Shown: positions 1 to 7,112, counted from the first letter of the stretch. The stretch is 11,648 nucleotides of DNA from Pseudomonadota bacterium (GCA_030836725.1 JAUPLV010000064.1:1-11648); one strand, 5' to 3'. Notes: a model not told the origin generated them from the sequence alone. A program made the numbers and translations.

Positions 1-24
1 AAGGGGAAAGGGTGATGCCCACCC

Positions 25-55
25 GGCGCTCCGCGCCACCCTCCCTGCCGGGAGG
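25..55 (-). terminator. Tandem hairpins downstream of pdhB (possible terminator or repeat)
   Basis: Two short perfect hairpins lie just past the pdhB stop codon. One pairs cctccc (40-45) with gggagg (50-55) around a 4-base loop; the other pairs ggcgc (25-29) with gcgcc (33-37). Between them and pdhB (about 62-92) is a pyrimidine-rich stretch on the plus strand, so the minus-strand transcript is purine-rich with repeated GAAGGG. No U-run follows either stem, so an intrinsic terminator is doubtful. They could instead be mRNA-stabilising stems or part of an intergenic repeat family. No other gene is visible in 1-103, and an E2 gene, if linked, lies beyond the window edge. Confidence 0.3.
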
Positions 56-103
56 ATTCTTACCCTTCCCCATTCACCCTTCTCCCTTCACGCCTGTTGT
101 TTA

Positions 104-1087
104 TTACGCCTTGCCGAACAGCTTCAGAACCGCCTTCACCACATCCTCGTGATCCGGGATCGCGGCTTTTTCCAGCGTGTGGTTGTAGGGCTGCGGCACC
201 AGCGCCGAGTGGATGCGCACCGGGGCGGCATCGAGTTCGAAGAAGCATTCCTCGTTGATGATGGCGATGACTTCGGAGCCGACGCCGACCGGCGCTTCGT
301 CTTCTTCGGCGATGACGGCGCGGTGGGTCTTGCTGACCGATTTCTTGATGCCGGCGCGGTCCAGCGGCGACAGCGAATAGAGGTCGACGACTTCAGCCGA
401 AATTCCGTACTGCTTGTCGAGGATTTCGGCGGCCTTCAGGCACCAGTGCACCGAGATGTTGTAGCCGAAGAGGGTGACGTCGGTGCCGGAACGCGCGATA
501 TCCGAGCCTTCCAGCGGGTGGAAGTATTCGCCGTCGGGCACTTCGCCCTTCATGTTGTACATGAGTTCGTGTTCGTTGATGAACACCGGGTCGTCGCTGC
601 GGATGGCCGACTTCAACAGGCCGTAAGCCTGCTTCGGGTTGGACGGGGTGACCACGCGCAGGCCGGCGATGCCCATGAATACCTTTTCCATGCGCGCCGA
701 GTGCTGCGCGCCGAGCTGGTGCGCGGCGCCGCCGGCCGAGCGGAACACGCACGGCGCGGTGAGCTGGCCGCCCGACATGTAGCGCACCTTGGCGGCGGAG
801 TTGAACATCTGGTCCATCGCCAGCCAGGCGAAGTTGACCGACATGATCTCGACGATGGGGCGCACGCCGAGGAAGGAGGCGCCGACCGCCAGGCCGGTGA
901 AGCCGCCTTCCGAGATCGGGGTGTCCATCACCCGCAGCGGGCCGTATTTTTCGTACAGGCCCTTGGTGGCCTTGTAGGTGCCGCCGGCCACGCCGATGTC
1001 TTCGCCCATGCAGATGACCAGGGGGTCACGCGCCATTTCTTCGTCGTGGGCGCGCTGAATCGCTTCCCAGTACATGATGTTTGCCAT
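104..1087 (-). CDS. pdhB: Pyruvate/2-oxoacid dehydrogenase E1 component, beta subunit
   Basis: This is a 327-residue protein of normal family length for the E1-beta subunit of a heterotetrameric 2-oxoacid dehydrogenase. With E1-alpha it performs ThDP-dependent oxidative decarboxylation, probably of pyruvate, and passes the acetyl group to lipoyl-E2 in the cytoplasm. The N-terminal transketolase-type pyrimidine-binding domain shows MGEDIGVAGG (27-36) and DTPISEGGFTG (55-65). Glu60 is the conserved residue expected to contact the ThDP aminopyrimidine. The C-terminal transketolase domain ends in the typical VPQPYNHTLEKAAIPDHEDVV region. An AAGGA ribosome-binding site at 1095-1099 sits 7 bases before the ATG. 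It lies 102 bases downstream of pdhA and is surely its partner. Acetoin or branched-chain dehydrogenase E1-beta is the main alternative, since neither E2 nor other substrate clues are in view. Most betaproteobacteria also use a homodimeric AceE, so this may be a second complex. Confidence 0.9.
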   Translation of the reverse strand: MANIMYWEAIQRAHDEEMARDPLVICMGEDIGVAGGTYKATKGLYEKYGPLRVMDTPISEGGFTGLAVGASFLGVRPIVEIMSVNFAWLAMDQMFNSAAKVRYMSGGQLTAPCVFRSAGGAAHQLGAQHSARMEKVFMGIAGLRVVTPSNPKQAYGLLKSAIRSDDPVFINEHELMYNMKGEVPDGEYFHPLEGSDIARSGTDVTLFGYNISVHWCLKAAEILDKQYGISAEVVDLYSLSPLDRAGIKKSVSKTHRAVIAEEDEAPVGVGSEVIAIINEECFFELDAAPVRIHSALVPQPYNHTLEKAAIPDHEDVVKAVLKLFGKA

Positions 1088-1108
1088 GCTGTGTTCCTTA
1101 AGTTTCAG

Positions 1109-1174
1109 CGTCGCAAAGCGACGGCGTCGTCCCCCTCGCCCGCGAGCGGGAGAGGGACGGGGAGAGGGAGAGGG
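1109..1174. repeat. Hairpin-rich repeat between pdhA and pdhB
   Basis: The 102-base pdhA-pdhB gap carries two adjacent stem-loops. CGTCGC (1109-1114) pairs perfectly with GCGACG (1118-1123) over an AAA loop. CCCTCGCCCG (1133-1142) pairs with CGGGAGAGGG (1147-1156) with one mismatch. Three copies of GGGAGAGGG follow at 1148, 1160 and 1166, the last two overlapping. CCCTC/GAGGG palindromes of this kind are common dispersed intergenic repeats in GC-rich proteobacteria, so a REP-like element is the likeliest reading. It lies inside the pdhAB transcript and could alter the ratio of the two subunits, which is inference. Confidence 0.5.
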
Positions 1175-1189
1175 TCGTGGCCATGACCA

Positions 1190-2191
1190 TCAAGCGGCTT
1201 TGCCCGTGATCCACGGGAGCTGGGTGTCGCGGTCGGCGAGAACGTATTTTTCGAGGTCCTCGACGCGCGGTTCGGGCGACTCTTCGGAGAACTTGACGAC
1301 TTCATTTTCGATGTAGGCGTCGGTTTCCTTTTCCAGCGCTTCGAATTCGGCCATGGTCAGTGCGCCCGCCGTAATCAGACGGTCACGCAGCATGAGGATG
1401 GGGTCGCGCTGCTTCCACACTTCTTCTTCCTCGCGCGAGCGGTAGCTGCGCGCGTCGGACATCGAGTGGCCGCGATAGCGGTAGGTCATCAGTTCGAGGA
1501 AGTAGGGACCGTTGCCCGCGCGTACGTAGTCGACCGCTTTGCGTGCGGCTTCGTACACGATGTCGATGTCCTGGCCGTCGCATTCGGCTGCCGGGATGTT
1601 GTAGCCGGCAACGCGCTTGTGCTGGTGCACCACGGCGGTGGAACGCTCGATCGAGGTGCCGATGCCGTACAGGTTGTTTTCGCACACGAACAGCACCGGC
1701 AGCTTCCACAGCGCCGCCATGTTCATGGTTTCGTGGAACACGCCCTGGTTGTTGGCGGCGTCGCCGAGAAAGCAGATGGCGATCTCGTCGCCGCCCTTCA
1801 GCTGGATCGCCTTGGCGATGCCGGCCGCCAGCGGGAAGGGGCCGCCGACCAGAGCGTAGCCGCCCATGAAGCGGTGCGCGGCGTCGAAGATGTGCATCGA
1901 GCCGCCGCGGCCCTTGCTCGACCCGGTTTCCTTGCCGTACAACTCGGCCATCACTTCCTTCGGGTCGGAGCCGCACTTGATCGCATGGACGTGGTCGCGG
2001 TAGCCGGTGATCACGTAATCGTGGCCGGGGCGCGCCGCTTCCATCACGCCGTTGCAGCAGGCTTCCTGGCCGGGATAGAGGTGGAGGAAGCCGCCGATCT
2101 TGCGTTCGATATAGGCCTGATAGCAGCGCTCTTCAAAACGGCGGTGCAACACCATTTCGCGCAGCACGCGTTTCTTGTCTTCAATCTTCAT
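1190..2191 (-). CDS. pdhA: Pyruvate dehydrogenase (acetyl-transferring) E1 component, alpha subunit
   Basis: This 333-residue protein matches the usual length of E1-alpha, the ThDP-diphosphate-binding subunit that forms an alpha2-beta2 tetramer with pdhB. The ThDP/Mg motif runs from GDAANNQG (143-150) to ENN (171-173), with LWKLPVLFVCENN typical of the family. The usual GDG is GDA here. The conserved loop RGHSMSDARSYRSREE (240-255) corresponds to the phosphorylation/lipoyl-interaction loop of mitochondrial E1-alpha. YPGQEA (39-44) and RDHVHA (65-70) are also family-typical. The start is supported by an AAGGG ribosome-binding site at 2199-2203, 7 bases upstream, and by a sigma70-type promoter about 57 bases upstream. 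It is the first gene of the pdhAB unit. The substrate is inferred as pyruvate; an acetoin dehydrogenase E1-alpha is possible but less likely from the loop sequence. Confidence 0.9.
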   Translation of the reverse strand: MKIEDKKRVLREMVLHRRFEERCYQAYIERKIGGFLHLYPGQEACCNGVMEAARPGHDYVITGYRDHVHAIKCGSDPKEVMAELYGKETGSSKGRGGSMHIFDAAHRFMGGYALVGGPFPLAAGIAKAIQLKGGDEIAICFLGDAANNQGVFHETMNMAALWKLPVLFVCENNLYGIGTSIERSTAVVHQHKRVAGYNIPAAECDGQDIDIVYEAARKAVDYVRAGNGPYFLELMTYRYRGHSMSDARSYRSREEEEVWKQRDPILMLRDRLITAGALTMAEFEALEKETDAYIENEVVKFSEESPEPRVEDLEKYVLADRDTQLPWITGKAA

Positions 2192-2247
2192 TCGGTTACC
2201 CTTGTTGGATAGGCTCGGAAACAGCGCCGGAAAAATTCAAACGCGCA

Positions 2248-2276
2248 ATTATCCGGCAAACCCTGCCAACCATCAA
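2248..2276 (-). promoter_or_regulatory. Sigma70-type promoter for pdhAB
   Basis: On the minus strand, TTGATG (2276-2271) and GATAAT (2253-2248) are separated by exactly 17 bases, matching the -35 and -10 consensus at 4/6 and 5/6. Transcription would begin near 2241, giving a leader of about 50 bases before pdhA. The promoter lies in the leader of the divergent aminopeptidase gene, whose ATG is only 27 bases from the -35 box. The two transcription units must therefore overlap here. No equally good plus-strand promoter was seen in the gap. Confidence 0.6.
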
Positions 2277-2302
2277 GAAAACGCCACCCCCAAGGAACCC
2301 CG

Positions 2303-3757
2303 ATGCTGCCTAAACTCACTGAAAACAAACAGGAAATCACCGCAAAAATGCTGGAAAGCGCGAGCCATGCCCTGTTGCTTCTGCCGGTGTCGAAGACGCT
2401 CCCCGATGTGCCGGGCAGCGCCGCGCTCAAGGCCGTGATGAAACGGCGCGACCTCAAAATGGACGCGTTGATCAAGTCGCCGGTGGCGGTGCAGATGCCG
2501 GGCGGCACGCTTGCCGTCTACGCGATGCTCAAGGCCGACGCCAGTACCTTCGAGACCCACGAACAGGTGCGCAAGGCGATGGCGCTGTTGCTGGCCGAGC
2601 ACCCCAGGGCGCTGACGCTGGCCGTGTTCGGCGAGGATGCGTTCAAGGCGCGCGCGGCGGAAGCCGCGGCGTATACCGCGCTGGTCAACGCCGTGCCGCT
2701 GCCGTCGCGCAAATCCAAGGCCGATCCCGTGCTGAAAACCGTGCAGCTGTTCGGCCACCAGTCGACCGACGGCTTCGCCCGCGTGCAGGCGCTGGCCGAG
2801 GGCAACGTCCTCACTCGCAGCCTCACCGTGCAGGGGCCGGACGAACTCACTCCCGGCGTCTACCGCAAGCGCATCAAGGCGCTGGCCAAACAATACGGCT
2901 GGACGGTCGAGGAATACGGCTTCGACAAGCTGAAGAAAATGGGCGCGGGTGCGTTCTGCGCGGTGGCTCAGGGCTCGCCAGCGAAGGACGCGGCGATCGT
3001 GCGGATCAGTTATAAGGGGGCCAAAGCCAAATCAAAGAAAGTGGCGTTCGTGGGCAAGGGCATCTGCTTCGATACCGGCGGCCATAATTTGAAACCCGCC
3101 AAGTACATGCAGGGGATGCACGAGGACATGAACGGTTCGGCGGTGGTGCTGGGCATCCTCGCGGCCGCGTCGAAGATGAAGCTGCCGGTCGCGCTGGAAG
3201 GCTGGGTCGCGCTGGCCGAGAACCACATCAGCCCGCAGGCCTACCGGCAGAACGAAGTGGTCACGGCGCTCAACGGCACCACCATCGAGGTTGTCCACAC
3301 CGACGCCGAGGGTCGCATGGTGCTGGCCGACACGCTGACGCTGGCGGCGAAGGCCAAGCCCGACCTCATCGCCGACTTCGCCACGCTGACCGGCTCGATG
3401 CACTATGCGCTGGGCAGCCGCATGTCCGGCGTGTTCGCCACCTCCAGTGCGCTGGCGCACCAGGCCTCGCGTGCCGCCACCGCCAGCGGCGAGCGCATCG
3501 TCGTCTTTCCCTACCCCGAGGACTACGACGGCAGCCTCGATTCCACGGTCGCCGACGTCAAGCAGTGCAGCATGGAAGGCGAGGCCGACCACATCCTCGC
3601 CACCCGCTTCCTGTCGCGCTTCGTCGGCGACACGCCGTGGCTGCACATGGACCTGTCGGGCCACAGCTGCAAGGGCGGGCTGGGTGCGGTGATGAGCGAC
3701 GCCAACGGCTTCGGCGTCGCGTGGGGTATTGCGTTGCTGGACGGCATCAAGGCATAA
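2303..3757 (+). CDS. Leucyl aminopeptidase family protein (M17)
   Basis: This 484-residue cytosolic metallo-aminopeptidase should release N-terminal residues from peptides using two metal ions. The N-terminal about 190 residues form the divergent regulatory domain, and the C-terminal half is the M17 catalytic domain. All expected active-site residues are present: Lys252 in GKG, Asp257 in FDTGG, Lys264 in NLKP, Asp275 in HEDMNG, and Asp334, Glu336 and Arg338 in HTDAEGR. This matches the NTDAEGR signature apart from the first residue. GGHN replaces the GGIS of E. coli PepA, and the N-terminal half does not look like PepA, so it is a distinct subfamily member rather than certain PepA or PepB. 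The start has an AAGGA site at 2292-2296, 6 bases upstream. It probably forms an operon with rluA, 11 bases downstream. Confidence 0.92.
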   Translation: MLPKLTENKQEITAKMLESASHALLLLPVSKTLPDVPGSAALKAVMKRRDLKMDALIKSPVAVQMPGGTLAVYAMLKADASTFETHEQVRKAMALLLAEHPRALTLAVFGEDAFKARAAEAAAYTALVNAVPLPSRKSKADPVLKTVQLFGHQSTDGFARVQALAEGNVLTRSLTVQGPDELTPGVYRKRIKALAKQYGWTVEEYGFDKLKKMGAGAFCAVAQGSPAKDAAIVRISYKGAKAKSKKVAFVGKGICFDTGGHNLKPAKYMQGMHEDMNGSAVVLGILAAASKMKLPVALEGWVALAENHISPQAYRQNEVVTALNGTTIEVVHTDAEGRMVLADTLTLAAKAKPDLIADFATLTGSMHYALGSRMSGVFATSSALAHQASRAATASGERIVVFPYPEDYDGSLDSTVADVKQCSMEGEADHILATRFLSRFVGDTPWLHMDLSGHSCKGGLGAVMSDANGFGVAWGIALLDGIKA

Positions 3758-3768
3758 AGCGCCCATCC

Positions 3769-4428
3769 ATGGCGGTGACGCCGAATCCCGATGGCGCCGC
3801 CATTGAACCTGTCTACGTCGACGATACCCTGCTGGTGCTCGACAAGCCCGGCGGCCTGCTGGCGGTGCCGGGGCGCGGCGCCGACAAGCAGGATTGCCTG
3901 AGCGCGCGGGTGCAGGCCCGCTATCCCGACGCCCTGATCGTGCACCGGCTGGACATGGCCACCTCCGGGCTGATGGCGATGGCGCGCGGCCCTGCGGCAC
4001 AGCGCGAACTGAGCAAGGCCTTCGCCGCGCGCGAGGTGAAGAAGCGCTACATCGCAGTCGTGGCTGGCCGGCTTGAAGCGCCGCCGCGGGACTGGGGCGT
4101 CATCGATCTGCCCATCATCGTCGACTGGCCCAACCGGCCCCTGCGGATCGTCGATCATCGGCTGGGCAAGCCAAGCCTTACCCGCTGGCGGGTGCTGGGG
4201 CATGAGGAAACCTGCACCCGGGTCGAGCTCGAACCCGTCACCGGTCGCTCGCATCAGTTGCGCGTCCATCTGCGCGAACTCGGGCATCCGATCCTGGGCG
4301 ACGCCCTCTACGCGCCGCTGGAGGTGCAGGCCATGGCCGGGCGCCTGCTGCTGCATGCCTGCGCGCTGAGCTTCGTGCATCCGCTGACAGGGACGGCCCT
4401 GGCGTTCGAGTCCGCGGCGCCGTTTTGA
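3769..4428 (+). CDS. rluA: RluA-family 23S rRNA/tRNA pseudouridine synthase
   Basis: This 219-residue enzyme has the same length as E. coli RluA, which isomerises U746 of 23S rRNA and U32 of several tRNAs. The catalytic motif HRLDMATSGL (59-68) places the nucleophile at Asp62. DLPIIVDWPNRP, GRSHQLRVH and GHPILGDALYA closely follow RluA, and LLLHACALSF precedes the C-terminus. There is no N-terminal S4 domain, as in RluA and unlike RluB, RluC or RluD. The frame is open further upstream inside the aminopeptidase gene, but homology begins just after ATG 3769, which lies 11 bases past the preceding stop. No clear Shine-Dalgarno precedes it, so translation is probably coupled to the aminopeptidase gene. 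Specificity for both rRNA and tRNA is inferred from the RluA-like sequence. Confidence 0.9.
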   Translation: MAVTPNPDGAAIEPVYVDDTLLVLDKPGGLLAVPGRGADKQDCLSARVQARYPDALIVHRLDMATSGLMAMARGPAAQRELSKAFAAREVKKRYIAVVAGRLEAPPRDWGVIDLPIIVDWPNRPLRIVDHRLGKPSLTRWRVLGHEETCTRVELEPVTGRSHQLRVHLRELGHPILGDALYAPLEVQAMAGRLLLHACALSFVHPLTGTALAFESAAPF

Positions 4429-4461
4429 TCCGGGCCGTGGCTCAATCGCGAATGGGGTCGG

Positions 4462-6126
4462 CTAGCGTGCCGACAGGTAGCGGGGGAAGGCGTGCTTGTC
4501 GATCAGGATTTCGATGAGGTTGATGGCGCCGGTCAAATCGGCGTCGGCGAACAGGGTATCGAGCCCGGCCTCGGTTTCGATGCGGTAATGGTTGACCCCG
4601 AACGACTGTGCGAGCAGGCGGAAATCCGGATTGGTGAAGTCGCAGTCGATGTAGCGTTCGCCGTATAGCTGGAACTGGTTCTTGCGGATCAGGCTCAGCG
4701 TGGCGTTGTTGATCACCACCACATTGAGCGGGATGCCGTAGTTCACCGCCGTCATCATTTCCATGCAGCACATCTGGAAGCCGCCGTCGCCGAGGATGGC
4801 GAAGGTCGGGCTGTCTTTCGCGAAACAGCGCGCGCCGATCGCCGCCGGAATCGCGTGGCCGAGCGAGGAAATCCCGGAATTCGGAAAGTAGTGGTTGCGG
4901 TCGGATACGTCGAAGTAGCTTTGCGCGAATACGATGTTGTCGTCGAACACCAGCGCGTTGCGCGGGAAGCGCTTGGCGAGGCCGCTGAAAAAAGCCCGCA
5001 TCAGGCGAAAGGATTCCGCTTGTTCCGCGGCGGCGTCGCTCGCCGGTTGAGAGGGCGCGGCCTGGTGGTCATCGAGCAGCTCGCGGGACTTGGCGGGCAT
5101 GCCATCGGCTTCCAGCACATCGAACACGTCTTCGAGCGTCGCGCGGATATCGCCGCAAATGGCCGCGTCGGGCTGGAACACGCGGCCTATCTGCGCGGCA
5201 TCGCGGTCGACCTGGGCGATTTTCTTGTTGGCCAGCAGCCGGGCATCCCACAGGTAGCTGGTGCGTTCGTTGTAGCCCGCGCCAAGGAAAACAAGCAGGT
5301 CGGCGTGATCGGCGATGTAGCGATACGCGTCGCCGTTGGAGGTTACGCCGAGACAGCCCAGCGACAAGGGCGAGCCTTCGGCCACCACGCCCTTGGCCTT
5401 GAGGCTGGTGGCGACCGGGATGTTGAAGCATTCGGAGAAGCTGGCGACGATTTCGCGCGCGCCCGCCTGGATGCAGCCATGGCCGGCGATGATCACCGGG
5501 GTGCGCGAGGCGCGCAGCAACTCGGTGAATTCCGCCGTGGGCGTGGTGTGGCGGATGCCGGCCTTGCAGGGGAAATGAATCCGGTCGAGCACGCTCTCGT
5601 TGACGGTTTCCTTCTGCACATTGTATGGAATCGACAGCAGCACCGGCCCCGGTTCGCGCCCGAGCAGCGCCTGCGTGGCCTGGTTCAGCACCTGGCCGAG
5701 ATAGTCGGTGCGTTCGATGAGCTTGTGGTAGCGGGTGATGCTGGCGAACAGCGCGCCCTGGTCGATGGCGCCGCCTTCGCCCGAACTCTCCTGCAGTCCG
5801 CCCTTGCCGAAGATATAGGTTGACGTCTCGCCGGTGATCGCCAGCACCGGCAGCCGCTCGGCGTAGGCGTTGGCGATCCCGGTGATGAGATTGGTCGCCC
5901 CCGGTCCCGCCGTGGCGATGCAGGCGGAGGGGCGATGCGACACCCGCGCGAAGCCGCCCGCCATGAACGCTGCGCCCTGCTCGTGCTTGACCAGCACGCT
6001 CTTGATCTTCGAGTCATGCAGGCGATCGTAGATCGGCAGCACATGCGCGCCCGGCATGCCGAAGAGGGTGTCGATGCCCAGGCGTGCCAGATATCTGACG
6101 ATCAGTTCGCTGACGGAAATTTTCAT
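4462..6126 (-). CDS. Acetolactate synthase-like ThDP-dependent enzyme
   Basis: This 554-residue protein has the three-domain layout of the acetohydroxyacid synthase/pyruvate oxidase/2-oxoacid decarboxylase superfamily. The N-terminal pyrimidine-binding domain carries FGMPGAHVLP (22-31) and catalytic Glu49 in VKHEQGAAFMAGGFAR. A central domain follows (about 195-335). The C-terminal diphosphate-binding domain has GDG at 446-448 and NN at 473-474, the standard spacing for Mg-ThDP. It probably decarboxylates pyruvate or a related 2-oxoacid. The substrate cannot be assigned: it is divergent from IlvB, and no IlvN-type regulatory gene is adjacent. ATG 6126 was chosen because family homology (KISVSELIVRYLARLGI) begins there. 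The frame stays open to 6279, but that 51-residue extension is Arg-rich and unlike the family. A two-CBS-domain gene lies 223 bases upstream on the same strand. The gene converges with rluA. Confidence 0.85.
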   Translation of the reverse strand: MKISVSELIVRYLARLGIDTLFGMPGAHVLPIYDRLHDSKIKSVLVKHEQGAAFMAGGFARVSHRPSACIATAGPGATNLITGIANAYAERLPVLAITGETSTYIFGKGGLQESSGEGGAIDQGALFASITRYHKLIERTDYLGQVLNQATQALLGREPGPVLLSIPYNVQKETVNESVLDRIHFPCKAGIRHTTPTAEFTELLRASRTPVIIAGHGCIQAGAREIVASFSECFNIPVATSLKAKGVVAEGSPLSLGCLGVTSNGDAYRYIADHADLLVFLGAGYNERTSYLWDARLLANKKIAQVDRDAAQIGRVFQPDAAICGDIRATLEDVFDVLEADGMPAKSRELLDDHQAAPSQPASDAAAEQAESFRLMRAFFSGLAKRFPRNALVFDDNIVFAQSYFDVSDRNHYFPNSGISSLGHAIPAAIGARCFAKDSPTFAILGDGGFQMCCMEMMTAVNYGIPLNVVVINNATLSLIRKNQFQLYGERYIDCDFTNPDFRLLAQSFGVNHYRIETEAGLDTLFADADLTGAINLIEILIDKHAFPRYLSAR

Positions 6127-6306
6127 GTGCTTGTCAAAATGCTTTGCGTCCTCGCGGCGACGGAATGTACGGAAGCAACCGGAAGTCCGGGATTTGAGCA
6201 CAAGAAGCCGCGCGGGAAAACCTTGGATGGTCCGCGGGATTGCGCGCGCGGTCAGGAAAACAGCTGGAGCATGATGCAAAGCGCGGCGCGCTGGGGCCGC
6301 TCGACA

Positions 6307-6340
6307 CCGCTGCGCCCGACCGGTTGCGGGGGCGCAGCGG
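6307..6340 (-). terminator. Perfect 11-bp hairpin after the CBS gene, no U-tract
   Basis: CCGCTGCGCCC (6307-6317) is exactly complementary to GGGCGCAGCGG (6330-6340) across a 12-base loop. The hairpin begins 9 bases beyond the CBS-protein stop codon on the minus strand. The position suits transcription termination or 3'-end protection, but no U-run follows, so a Rho-independent terminator is not demonstrated. The rest of the 223-base gap (6127-6349) shows no convincing gene or promoter. Confidence 0.4.
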
Positions 6341-6349
6341 CGCCGCGGC

Positions 6350-6943
6350 TCAGGCGTGCCTCAGATGCCGCTCGATTTCGGTGAAGGTGCTGGCCACTTC
6401 GTTGGCCTCGATATTGACGCCCAGTTGCTTGCTCAGCTGCGACAGGGACAGCAGGCCGCGCACCATTTTCTGGCCATTCACGTTTTCGATCACCAGGGCG
6501 TGCTGGCGGCCGCGTGCCTTCAGTGTTTCGAGGACGTTGCCGACGCTGGCGCGCGACAGATCCTCGAAATCGACCGCTTCCAGCCGGTCCACCGGGGTCA
6601 TGATGTCGGCCACCAGCACTTCGGCACGGAGGATGCCGCGGCTTTGTACCACCTGCATGGGTTTCTCGCCGTGAATGTCGGTGCTGGTGACCAGGCCGGC
6701 GACCCGGTCCCCGCTATCCATCACGAACAGCAGGCGCACCTTGCGGCGGAGCATGCGCTCCTCCGCCTGTTTGATGGTGTCGCCTGGAGTGGCGATGAAG
6801 GCGGACAGGCGGCGGAAGTCGGTCATCACGTCGAGTGCCGGATTATCCAGCTTTACTCGATCAGGCAATATGCAAACGGGACGCAGCAGACCGGCGTCCT
6901 TGTCGAGATTGCGGGTGGAAAGTGGGGTATAGGTCAGGGTCAT
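6350..6943 (-). CDS. Two-CBS-domain protein
   Basis: This 197-residue protein of unknown specific role has two CBS domains in tandem, at about residues 45-100 and 112-176. Each shows the usual pattern of a threonine-rich start, a long helix, a hydrophobic strand (LLFVMDSGDRVAGLVTSTDI; HALVIENVNGQKMVRGLLS) and a DI/SQL end. ADIMTP (112-117) opens the second domain. Such pairs generally bind adenosine nucleotides and regulate a partner. No transmembrane segment or other effector domain is present, so it would act as a free-standing sensor. Its neighbours are transaldolase upstream and a ThDP enzyme downstream on the same strand, and the latter is a speculative partner. ATG 6943 is preferred because a perfect AAGGAG lies 7 bases before it. 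An in-frame ATG at 6961 would add six residues and is also preceded by an AGGA. Confidence 0.8.
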   Translation of the reverse strand: MTLTYTPLSTRNLDKDAGLLRPVCILPDRVKLDNPALDVMTDFRRLSAFIATPGDTIKQAEERMLRRKVRLLFVMDSGDRVAGLVTSTDIHGEKPMQVVQSRGILRAEVLVADIMTPVDRLEAVDFEDLSRASVGNVLETLKARGRQHALVIENVNGQKMVRGLLSLSQLSKQLGVNIEANEVASTFTEIERHLRHA

Positions 6944-6950
6944 GGCGGGT

Positions 6951-6956
6951 CTCCTT
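6951..6956 (-). promoter_or_regulatory. Strong Shine-Dalgarno deciding the CBS-gene start
   Basis: On the minus strand, AAGGAG occupies 6956-6951 with 7 bases to ATG 6943. It overlaps codons 2-4 of the alternative start at 6961, so the shorter product is the better choice. Confidence 0.7.
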
Positions 6957-6973
6957 GTCATTGTTCCTGAATG

Positions 6974-7000
6974 CCATCCGCACGTATTCCTGGCGGATGG
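6974..7000. promoter_or_regulatory. Inverted repeat in the CBS-gene leader
   Basis: CCATCCGC (6974-6981) and GCGGATGG (6993-7000) form a perfect 8-base inverted repeat with an 11-base centre. It begins 13 bases before the first candidate ATG of the CBS gene (6961). It could be an operator or an RNA hairpin affecting translation. The rest of the gap to transaldolase (7001-7112) has an A8 tract (minus strand, 7049-7056) but no convincing promoter. Confidence 0.3.
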
Positions 7001-7112
7001 ATGGGAAAGTTCAATCGTGTTCCTGGCAAGCCTGTCTGTCCATTCAAGTTTTTTTTACGGGGCATAAAATTGTTCTTGCCCGATTGCAGTGGACGCGGGC
7101 CTGGATGGTTGA

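Noticed and set aside
149..1186. Long plus-strand open frame antisense to pdhB
   Set aside because: It is a low-complexity His/Arg/Val/Asp-rich shadow of a clear E1-beta gene, caused by high GC codon use, with no family resemblance.
4855..5823. Plus-strand open frame of 322 codons antisense to the ThDP enzyme
   Set aside because: It mirrors the ThDP enzyme's coding frame, its composition is Gly/Ala/Arg/Val-biased, and no domain is recognisable.
6127..6279. N-terminal extension of the ThDP enzyme by 51 residues
   Set aside because: Arg-rich, not family-like, and the conserved domain begins right at ATG 6126.
7020..7050. Sigma54-like TGGACAG...CTTGCC before the CBS gene
   Set aside because: The distance between GG and GC is 12 bases rather than the required 10.
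7058..7082. Hairpin (GGGCA/TGCCC) beside an 8-base T run as a transaldolase terminator
   Set aside because: The stem is only 5 bases. The T run is on the plus strand before the stem, so on the tal strand it reads as A's, which is wrong for intrinsic termination.
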